Source: Eopsaltria australis (lineage: Eukaryota; Chordata; Aves; Passeriformes; Petroicidae). Taken from it: DNA of 64,000 bases. This document shows positions 56,389 to 64,000 of the stretch, piece by piece. Under the pieces are notes generated by a model, which made no database searches, was not told the DNA's origin, and saw nothing but the letters and a program-made list of their open reading frames with translations. Position numbers and translations under genes: made by a program. The stretch is taken from NCBI GenBank assembly GCA_034509425.1, contig JAVTVJ010001245.1, positions 1 to 64,000 on the forward strand, read 5' to 3'. Positions within the stretch are counted from its first letter, which is position 1; each line of letters begins with the position of its first letter.

Positions 56389-57426
56389 GAGGTGGACGGG
56401 GAAGGCTGCTAGGCTTTGTCCTTCCCCTTGCGCCGCGCCTCCAGGCCCTCCGGGTTCTAGGTGTTGGGAACCCTTGTAGGCCTGGGCCTGGTCCCGGGCC
56501 TCGGCGTAGGCCTCGGCCTGTGGGCCAGCGGGTTCTAGGCTCTGGGGCCTAGAACACCAGCAGGCCTCAGCCTCCTCCCTTCCGGGTTCTAGGTGTTGTG
56601 AACCGGAAGGGGGGGCGTGGGGACCAGGCCCGGAAGGGGCGGTGCACGAGGAGACGGATGCTGCACGAGGCCGAGGGGAAGTCCCGATGGAAGGGGAGGG
56701 GCCCGACGCTGCGCCACGCCTCGACGCAAGGAAGGCGGAGGGACGGCCTAGGGGGCGGAGAACTTCATGGGCTGGCTCAGGGGAGGAGTCGGGTGACGGG
56801 GAGGGGTCCCAGCCAAGATGGCGCCTGGCGCCAAAACGGGGGGGTTGAAGGTGTCCTGGCAGCGTGGCCGGCACCATTTTGTTTGCCATCGCGGCCATTT
56901 TCCTGATCCTTATTATAAGGGGGGGCGCAACGGGCGCAACTGGGTAAGTGGGCATAGGGAGGAGGTCTAGGGGAAGGTCCAGTGCGGAGGGGCCCTCTCC
57001 ACACTGGTCAGGGGGCGCCGGAGACTGCGAAGGGTCTAGGGTGAACGAAACCCGACGCGAGTCTCGACGCCGTAGGGAAGAGGGGTGAGGAGAGTGGGGT
57101 AGTAGGGAAGGTGGGGTAGGAGGAACAGGAGTCCCAACTTTTCCCTTACTGAATGATCTTAAAGAATCACAAATTAAAATTAAAACGGAATAAAAACGGG
57201 TCACCCTAAAATCCCCTTCTCGAATCTTTTTAGTAATTAAATCCCCAACCTTATCCCAAAACTCAAGGTCACGAACTGAATCGGGTGAAACAGAAGGAAA
57301 CTGAACAAAAATCCACTTAACAAACCCCTTTAAAGCAGGACGATCAAAACCCTTGCCCCCAACAGATAAAATTCCCTTAACTTGGGAATAAAAACCCCTT
57401 TGCTGCTGGCTCATCCGGGCACCCAT

Positions 57427-57776
57427 CTCAGCAGCACTCTCGACTGGGATAAAAAGGAACGAAAAGGAAAGGAAAGCTAAACGCGGTGGGGTCAGGGAAG
57501 CTCACAATCTCACGCTCTCACGCTGTGCAGCGGTTTTCCCGTGCCGGATCCCAGTCTCCAAGCACTCACACTCCCTGACCGCCGATCTTCGTCCGAGTCG
57601 GCGCGGTGTGGCGATTGAGGCTCCCCCCTCACTCCGTCGGGGGAGAGTTTTCTTGATCTCCCTCCCCGAAAGGTCCACTAAAACGCGGATCCCTTCAGGA
57701 AGGGCGGCCGACGCGTCAACAGCGCTTCTTCTGCCGAAGGTTGCTCATTTGAGGCCACTGGTCAAGCTGACCAAAT
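57427..57776 (-). other. ERV-A 5' leader
   Basis: Untranslated sequence between the primer-binding site and the gag start codon, where a packaging signal would lie. No signal is identifiable by eye. Confidence 0.6.
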
Positions 57777-57794
57777 GCCGCACGTTGGGCGCCA
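57777..57794 (-). other. ERV-A primer-binding site (tRNA-Lys1,2 type)
   Basis: The minus strand reads TGGCGCCCAACGTGCGGC, two bases after the 5' LTR. This matches the lysine-1,2 primer-binding site of betaretroviruses with one difference near its 3' end. Confidence 0.9.
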
Positions 57795-57796
57795 GC

Positions 57797-58406
57797 TGTC
57801 GCCGTCCGCCTGCTCCCTTGATGGTGTGAAGGTGGGCGCTAACGAAGGCGGGTGCGACTGGGGTCCTCGGTGGCCTCCCTTGAACCCGTGTCGCCAGGCG
57901 GTACTTGCCCTTGCTCTTCGGTAGGTCTCAGCTAGACGAACTACAGCCACTCCGCAGGGGGATCTCCCGACCCAGGGTAAATGAGACACAGACACAGAGG
58001 TACTGCACTCAGTGACACCGGGGATCGGAAGACCCCGAACTCCCAGTGACATGACCTTTTATTGCAAGGGGAGAACCAATCACAGAGGGGCAAGTGGGAG
58101 GAACAAGGGAGGAGCATGGGACAGGGAACCAACCAGGGAGAACTGGGGGAGGAGAGAGGGTGATAGGCAGGAGAGGGATACAATGAGCAACTGAGTAATG
58201 AAGAACTTTCCAGACAACGGGGGAGGTGGCTAACTGTGATGGGCAGGTGGTGCTACCCAATGGGCCCTGGGGGTGTCAACTCCTCTGCAGCCCGACCCAC
58301 TTCGGGCTAAACCATTGTCTGCTCCTCCTCAGGGGAGCTTTCTTCCTACCCCCAGGGCTTCCTCATGGGGAATTCCTCTTCTGGTGTAACCTGCACCATC
58401 GCCACA
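57797..58406 (-). mobile_element. ERV-A 5' LTR
   Basis: 610 bases, identical to the 3' LTR except for three substitutions seen by eye. Contains an ATTGG box and an AATAAA signal (about 58,058-58,063). As the upstream LTR it would drive the provirus in the direction of MELK. Confidence 0.95.
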
Positions 58407-58412
58407 GGTGGG
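58407..58412. other. ERV-A target-site duplication, right copy (GGTGGG)
   Basis: Directly follows the LTR end and matches 49,062-49,067. Six bases is the usual length for betaretroviral integrase. Confidence 0.9.
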
Positions 58413-58688
58413 GTCTGGGTAGGGAGGCCAACAGGGAAGACCCGAAGGACTGGCCGGGAAGCAGGGAAAGGAGAACATTCTAGGTTGGGGACATATAAAG
58501 GAAAAAGAGGCAGGGAGGCCAATGGGCCAACTGGGGAAACAGAACAGGGGTACATTTACATACAGAAACCAAGGATCATGGGGAAGCCTTTCTGGTTGCC
58601 CTAACCAGGGGAGTGCGCACAGTCCTAGGGACTGTGGTGCCAGTAGGCCTTCCTGGTTTCCCAATCTGTTGGCCCACCGGCCTCCACA
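58413..58688 (-). mobile_element. ERV-B 3' LTR, U3 part (LTR-B2)
   Basis: Continues the LTR cut at 49,067. Contains GGAGAACATTCTAGG and an ACATATAAAGG TATA-like region also found in LTR-B1, and ends (starts on minus) at TGTGGAGGCC. Confidence 0.75.
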
Positions 58689-58704
58689 GAACCCCACCCC
58701 TTCT
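58689..58704 (-). other. ERV-B polypurine tract
   Basis: The minus strand reads AAGAAGGGGTGGGG directly before the LTR start TGTGG, parallel to the tract of ERV-A. Confidence 0.75.
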
Positions 58705-59193
58705 TTATCAATTAAAAAAGCCTCCCCAGCTGCCTGCAAAACCAGGCGTTTAAAGCAACTGAAGGCACATAAAATGACAAAAAGAACAAAAAGAATCTAT
58801 AAAACAGTTCTCAAAAGAGAAGCATCCTATCCTCTGAGACCCCAATGTCCGAAGAAGTCTTCCCACCATTCGGGTGGCTTTTCCTTCTTGATGTCTTTGA
58901 TCCAGTCCTTCAGCTTCTGGATGCTGGCATGGATCGATTATTGGTGGGTGGTGAAATTAAAACAGCACAGCCTCTCGAAGTCCTGGCAGCCATGTCCATG
59001 GGTGAGTAGGAGAAAATCAGTGGCAGCCCAATTTTGGAGGGTGGCATGCCTGGTGGTTTCCTTGTCAACAAGGAGGTCACTTAGAGCACTGGATGTTATG
59101 TTGGCCTGCTTCCCAAGCCAACATGCCAGGTGGGAAATTTCCCCAAGGGCCTTTGTGGTGGCTACCCAAGGTAGAAAAAGGGAGACCACAACC

Positions 59194-59844
59194 TATCACA
59201 GTCCGGTGGTGTCACCCAGTGCACAGCTGCTGCCTTCTGAGAGCATCTCCACAGCACTAAGTGGCAGGAACTCGGTGATGGCCACTCACTCACACCACAC
59301 ACTGATCTACACTCACATGAGTGCTGCTAAATGCTTTCTCCCCACTCGCTGTGCTGGAAAGTTCTCTTTTCCTCAGTTCTCCACTGGCTCATGGTCCTCT
59401 CCTCTCCCATTATGGCCCCTGTTATGTCATTCAACCCTGTTTCCACCCCCCAGCCCTCAGATTATTGGTTAATGATGCTCTGCCCGCCCCTAGTACCCAT
59501 CAGTGTAAAACCGATGTGTGTCCCTTTGTTCATCGCTTTTTGCTTTCGGCCCCTTCAGGAATGGTTGTTTGATCCCTAGCGTGGACTCAATAAATGTCTT
59601 CGAATTCCCAAAGTAAAGAGTCCTTCCTGCTTTTTTATCTCCGGAACGCACAAGGACTTTTGTGTGTGAGCAGCTGTTCATGACCAGTGACGAGGGTGAG
59701 ACTGTGTGTTTGCGTAGGTGCTGACGCAGCACTGCCTGAGTGGCTCTATGTGGGATGCTTCAGGGAAGAACGTGGCATTGGTCCATTGACCCACGCACAC
59801 CGCATTACACAGTAATTGGGTTGGCAAGCCCACCGGCCTCCACA
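59194..59844 (-). mobile_element. LTR-B3 nested in ERV-B env, itself interrupted
   Basis: The left end TATCACAG is a changed form of the LTR-B2 end TGTCGCAG. The right end CACCGGCCTCCACA is the same as in LTR-B2. Flanks ACAACC (59,188-59,193) and GCAACC (59,845-59,850) are a 6-bp target duplication with one change. The ERV-B env sequence aligns across the joint. The middle holds an unrelated plus-oriented LTR-like block. Confidence 0.7.
59350..59809 (+). mobile_element. LTR-like block nested in LTR-B3, opposite orientation
   Basis: On the plus strand: an ATTATTGGTTAATG box near 59,463, an AATAAA signal near 59,589 (GACTCAATAAATGTC), and a downstream AAAGAGTCCTTCCTGC-type U5. Ends are approximate and no duplication was fixed. 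The polyadenylation signal points opposite to all neighbouring LTRs. Confidence 0.5.
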
Positions 59845-60889
59845 GCAACCTTCTTCAATTTTGGCCAATCAACAATTTGGCTGTCACAACTTTCGTCAAA
59901 TTGAGATACCTGTCTCTTTTGGCGGGCCAGTTCATTTCTCTGTCACCAATCCTGCATTAATATCATGTTTGGCATGAGGATGGAAAGCCAGCCAAGGGTG
60001 CAGAGGCCTATTCAAAGGCAGGATGGAATGCCAGCCTATGCCCTATCTCCACAGATTGGGAACACTCCTTTGGGGAGCACTCAGGGGTGGCAAGTGGATG
60101 CAGATGCTATTTGGCTGGTATAATTGAACCAGTTAAATGTGTTGTAGGTTTTTTTTGTAGGTTACATCTGCTTCCAAAATGGACATGACTGATGGCTCAT
60201 TTCTAGCCAATTTTGAACTGTGAGCTTGTTCATGAATAGTATACAATAGGTAGCCCTGGAGGACCCCAGCAGATTCAATTCTTGGGGTTCCTCTGGTGCA
60301 TGTGGTAAAGTCCTCACCCACTCATCCCAGGTGTCCACTGGGTTGGGCTCCTTACCTGTGAAGGGCTATTCATTTGGCTGGAGGGGAATTGCCTCTAGGC
60401 ACAAAGCCAGAGGGTTGGCTGCACTGCCCACGAACAGGCACATGTTCTCTTGTTGTAGGGTCTTTGCCAGGGTAATCAGGATGTTCTGTCAGGGCTGCGG
60501 CATGATCCATGCATCCGCTGCCAGCAGAGCCAGAAGCATCATGAGGGAAGTGTGGGGTCTCATGGTGGTCGTTTTACTAGGTGTTCTCTGGTGTGTTCTT
60601 TGGGAGGATTTAAACAAGATAATTAGCAGGGTAGTCTCAGGGGGTTTCTCTTCCCTCTCTTCTCTTTGCTCCCCCATTTTCTTATTCCTCCATCCTTACC
60701 TCCCCCTTCTTTTTTAGTTAAAGAAAATACTCAGCAAACCGTAAGTTATGAGGAGCATAGTTGGGAGAAGGGTGAGGTGAACAGGTAGAGCTGGGGGAGG
60801 TTTGAGTTTGACTAGGGTTTAACAGAAAGGGAAGTAACAAAAGGGGAAAGACTCATCTGGAGAGTTGTCCAGTTGGGTCGAGGTTATGG

Positions 60890-61582
60890 TGACGGGACAG
60901 CGAGTCAGCACGGGTGAAGGAGGTCTGCGTCATCTTAGATGCCACGCCACGTTTTTTGGTTCTTTGTGGTCACTCTCGGAAGAGGCGTATAGCTCGCTGG
61001 TTTTTCTGTCCAGCCTGGCGTTGCCACGACAGATTCCAGTTAGCTATATTTCCAGGAGTGCCCCTATCCCAAGGCGCTCTGGCTGTGTCTCGGAGACACT
61101 TAGCCAGAGAAACTGCGGCCTGCGGTGTGTTGCAGGAACGATCCAGTTTAGCTATCAGCTGAAGATGAATAACGAGAGGGCCCTTGGAATGCCTTTAATT
61201 CTGAGTGGATTTATTGCAGAGTCTTCACACAGAGGAGAGGCAGGGTCCAAGAGACTGAGGGGCCCTCAGACGCGGCCTTAAGAGTTACCATGTATCACCA
61301 ATCACCAGGGGGTTTGGGGGAGTATAGGGAAGGCCTAAGGGTATTTGGTCCTATGGGATAGGGAAGGAATGGGGCTCAGGAGATAACAGGGAATAGAACA
61401 AAGGCTCTTAGGGGGAGGGAGGAGATGATGGACACTAGCAGTGGCTACTTGGGTTTGTCCTGGGTTAAACCATGGTCACTTCACTTTCCAGGGGTTTCCT
61501 ATCTCCTTGGAACTTTCTCCACCAGTTATCTTTCTCCTTTTCTAAGTCTTCTCCCCCTGGGGTCTCTAAGGACACATCCACA
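60890..61582 (-). mobile_element. LTR-like block between ERV-B pol and env
   Basis: On the minus strand it carries TGTGGATG at the right end, a TGGTTTAACCC block shared in place with other LTRs here, a CCAATCACC-type region reversed near 61,300, and AATAAA at 61,210-61,215. The pol C terminus stops matching ERV-A near 61,640, just before it. The left end near TGACGGGACAGC is a guess, and no target duplication was found. Confidence 0.5.
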
Positions 61583-64000
61583 GCAGCTACAGAGGCATTG
61601 TTAGTGGAAGCAGTGTTTGCTGAGGCAGCATATGGTTTAATATTTTTCACCAGGAGCCACCTTGGGCCAGATGGCATTGATGCATAGGCATACCCTCTGC
61701 CGCGGGTGATCAGTGGGAAAGGGTCCAGTATCTGTTGTGTTTCTGGATCCTTGATCAGCACTGGCAGTTTCTCAGTGAAGTTTTCTCAGGCCGAATTGGA
61801 AAAATGCCAGATTATGGTGGGTGGGGAGGTCAGCTCTATGAATGAACTGTTTAAGAAATTGATTGCAAAGAGAGCTTTACAGAGCTTCTCAGTGGGAGGA
61901 TTCGTCTCTGTCTCCCCCTGCTGCTGATTTAGGACTTGCTTGATGGTTCCAGGGGCCCTCTCAACTATTGATTGACCCATGGGAGAGTGGGGAATGTCTG
62001 TGGTATGCTTCACCCCCCACTGGTTGAAGAAATCTCTAAGTTTGTGGGAGGTGTAAGCCGGTCCATTATTGGTTTTAATTTGTTCAGGGATGCCCAAGGT
62101 GGCAAAGGTGAAGAGGAAGTGCTATATGGTGTCCTCGGCCTTCTCTCCCTCATGGGCTGAGGCAAACACTGCTCCTGAAAATGTATCGATTGAGACATGG
62201 GTATGTTTGACTCTTTTGAAACTGTTGTAATGCAAAGTTGGCAACTCTGCAGTCCAGGGGGATTAACCCCTGAGCTTGCGCAAGGCGCTTGGTACTTGAT
62301 ACAATTTGGGTAAGTGGCAACAATTGCCCTTGCCTGGTCTCTTGATATATGAAACATCTTCATGAGAGCTGGCACATTCTGATGGAAAATCTCGTGGCTC
62401 ATCTTTGCCTGTGCAAACGTATCTGGGATGTTGGCTGTCTGCACAGGCATGGCCAGAGCATCCGCCCTCTGGTTACCCTCAGTGATGAATCCTGGGAGGT
62501 TGGTGTGTGACCTCGCATAAAATGAAGAGGTTGCTTTTGGTGGGAGAGAAGGTAAATAAACCTCAAAAGCAATTTATACAAATTTGGATTGGCTGCTTTT
62601 TTTTAACAAAGAATGTTCAGCCCTCATAGCTACTCTGGCTACATAAGCCAAATCAATCACCAAATTAATAAAATTCCTTGAAGCTCTCAAAGGCCCTGAT
62701 GACGGCTGCTAGCTCTGCAATCTGAGGGGTTCCTTCAACAATTCTGACATCAGACTCCCACTGCTGAATCTTTGGATTTCTCCAAGTCATTACAGACTTG
62801 TGAGAACCCCAGAGCCATCTGTAAAAATTGTCAAAGCCTTCAGAGGGGTGTGACTTTGGAGAGAATTTGGCATCAAATGGAAAGCTGAATTAGAAAGCTT
62901 ATGACTGGGTTGGTGAATCGAGATTTGGCCTGGGTAGCTAGCTAGGGCAAACTGGAGGTGTTCATTGTTTTGGAGCAAATGCTCCAAAACTCCCGTCATC
63001 AGTGTTAAGTACATGCATGTGAAATCACATCCCACCAGGGTGCAGAGGCGGCCTCTGGCTCGGATGATAAGTTGAGCCATGAGCTCCTGAGATGTGATCG
63101 TTTAGGATTGTTGGTTGTGGAGGAAGACCCACTTGATGATAAGGAGTGGGTCCTCCCGTCTGATGTTCCATTGAAAGATCAACCCATGGAATTTTGGTGA
63201 CTTACCCAGCACTATGAAATTGAAGGGTAGGTTCAGGTCTGTCCTGTGTGCCTGCCTTGACTGAAGAGCTTCCTGGAGCTTCTTGATGGAGTCTTGGGCC
63301 TCTGGAGTGATGGTTCTTGGTGAGTCGAGGTCCTTGCTGCCTTTTAGGAGATTGAAGGGTCATGATCCCCAGCAACAGATGAACCTAATTGATGGAACCG
63401 CAGAGCTGGTGAAGATTGCGGAGGCTTCTTGGGTCATCCTTGATGGTGAGCTGCTGGGATACGATGGTCTGTTCTCCAATCTGGAGCCCCAGGTAGGTCC
63501 AGGGGCAGGTCTGTTTAATCTTTTCTTGCTGTATTTCAAAACCACCAGACTCTACAGCTTTAATAGTCTTGTCCAAAACAATGCCCAAATAAGTCTGATC
63601 TTGCACACAGATCAGCAAATCATTTATATAATGTAATAGGAAGAGAACTGCTTTCAGATTGGTGACAATATTTGTGCCACATACCACTGGCAAATGGTGG
63701 GAGAGTTTTTCATTCTTGGGGAAGGAATGTCAATGATACCGTTTCAGTGGTGATTCAGGGGTGGAATGGAAAATGCGAATCACAGGGTGTCTTAGGGGTG
63801 GAGTGGGATATTAAAAAAACAGTCTTTGATATCAATAACTGTCAAATTCCAATCACTGGGCAGCATGAAGGGTGAGGGCAGGCCAGGCTGCAGGCGACCC
63901 ATGACTTCAGTGGCATCATTGATCTTTCTGAGGTGGTGGAGGAGCCTTCACGTGTCCTTGCCTGGTTTCTTAATTACAAAGACAGGGGAGTTCCAAGGGC
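61583..64000 (-). pseudogene. pol: ERV-B pol remnant (partial)
   Basis: Reading leftwards from the edge: RT with a SPVFVIKKPG-type block near 63,960; the catalytic box altered to YIND (near 63,620); RNase H with FTDGSG (near 62,815); integrase zinc region (H and C residues around 62,300-62,400); a D/E core with NNGPAYTS, where the usual TDNGP aspartate is replaced (near 62,050); and a GRGYA block near 61,690. At least six frame breaks separate these. It is a decayed relative of ERV-A pol, truncated by the window edge and at its C-terminal end by the LTR-like block. Confidence 0.88.

Larger units (their letters stand above)
54808..57426 (-). pseudogene. gag: ERV-A gag, split by a nested LTR
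   Basis: The ATG at 57,426 gives MGARMSQQQ with Gly2 suited to myristoylation. It opens a matrix domain (KGFVKWIFVQFP region) and a proline-rich stretch. The frame hits a stop within the nested LTR (55,742-56,388). Past it, in the same frame, come the capsid start (RWEPFPFSQLRDL), the major homology region (QDPEESFVKFVGRVRMALE) and a single CCHC zinc knuckle (CYNCGQGGHIARFC), ending at TGA 54,808-54,810. The LTR plus its duplication is a multiple of three bases, so frame is kept but stops are added. Only one zinc knuckle is seen, where betaretroviruses often have two. Confidence 0.88.
49068..58406 (-). mobile_element. ERV-A: young betaretrovirus-like provirus
   Basis: A full provirus in minus orientation with paired 610-bp LTRs, a lysine-tRNA primer-binding site, gag, pro, pol, env and a polypurine tract in order, flanked by a 6-bp duplication. 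The LTRs differ at three positions by eye (about 0.5%), so insertion is recent on a bird timescale. Gag/pro/pol read in the three-frame layout of betaretroviruses (two -1 steps). The envelope transmembrane subunit is of the alpha/gamma type. It is defective: gag is split by a 647-bp LTR and pro has a stop, a frame change and an altered active site. Pol and env frames are open. It sits inside the 3' LTR of ERV-B. Confidence 0.95.
58706..60562 (-). pseudogene. env: ERV-B env remnant
   Basis: The N-terminal end near 60,562 keeps a start codon and hydrophobic signal peptide (LMMLLALLAADAW), followed at once by a stop. Surface-subunit traces run through 59,845-60,340. The transmembrane subunit fragment at 58,938-59,189 retains the fusion-like stretch, an LQNWAATDFLLL segment and the CX6CC motif (CQDFERLCC), clearly the same envelope type as ERV-A. 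It is interrupted by LTR-B3 and by several stops. Confidence 0.85.
58689..64000 (-). mobile_element. ERV-B: older, decayed betaretrovirus-like provirus (interior, runs off the edge)
   Basis: Behind LTR-B2 come a polypurine tract, env remains, then pol remains (integrase, RNase H, RT) reading leftwards, so it is the same orientation and layout as ERV-A. The proteins are recognisably related to those of ERV-A but carry many stops and frameshifts. Three further LTR blocks are embedded in it. Its gag and 5' LTR lie beyond the window. Confidence 0.9.

Overview
This is a stretch of bird nuclear genome, most likely a songbird. The evidence is intron-rich vertebrate gene structure, many CR1 LINE fragments, avian-type LTRs and a tRNA-Ile-headed SINE with a CR1-like tail (31.6 kb), a type described in zebra finch. 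The one clear host gene is MELK (maternal embryonic leucine zipper kinase), on the minus strand. From knowledge of other birds, MELK lies in the PAX5/RNF38 neighbourhood of the Z chromosome; that placement is inference, since no neighbouring gene is visible here.

Layout. 1-20 kb is downstream of MELK: a 390-bp pyrimidine microsatellite, mostly non-coding single-copy sequence, several CR1 fragments (10.6-13.7 kb is a CR1 pile-up interrupted by an LTR-like insert) and LTR remnants at 13.7-16.9 kb. 20.07-43.62 kb is MELK. I could place 17 coding exons whose splice phases join into one 624-residue frame, with a polyadenylation signal at 20.09 kb and a CpG-island promoter at 43.6-44.4 kb. That promoter carries a CDE/CHR-type cell-cycle element, E2F- and ETS-like sites and a YY1-like motif. 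Introns hold one CR1 copy of about 3 kb, a SINE and short CR1 pieces.

44.4-48.7 kb is accessory DNA: degenerate minisatellites, one of them a decayed coding-type repeat with an acidic 11-residue unit, and two solo LTRs. 48.75-64 kb is a nested stack of endogenous retroviruses, all essentially on the minus strand and so in the same direction as MELK, upstream of its promoter. A young betaretrovirus-like provirus (ERV-A, 49,068-58,406; two 610-bp LTRs with 3 differences by eye; 6-bp target duplication GGTGGG) sits inside the 3' LTR of an older, decayed relative (ERV-B). ERV-B continues off the right edge. ERV-A has open pol and env frames, but gag is split by a 647-bp LTR and pro carries a stop codon, a frame change and an altered active site. 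ERV-B's env is split by another LTR that holds a further LTR in the opposite orientation, and a fifth LTR-like block lies between its pol and env.

The most unusual parts are the retroviral stack (at least four nesting events, plus a mosaic of beta-type gag/pro/pol with an alpha/gamma-type envelope transmembrane subunit) and the decayed LSQGED-type coding repeat next to the MELK promoter. I saw no CRISPR, operon or bacterial feature, and no functional RNA gene.
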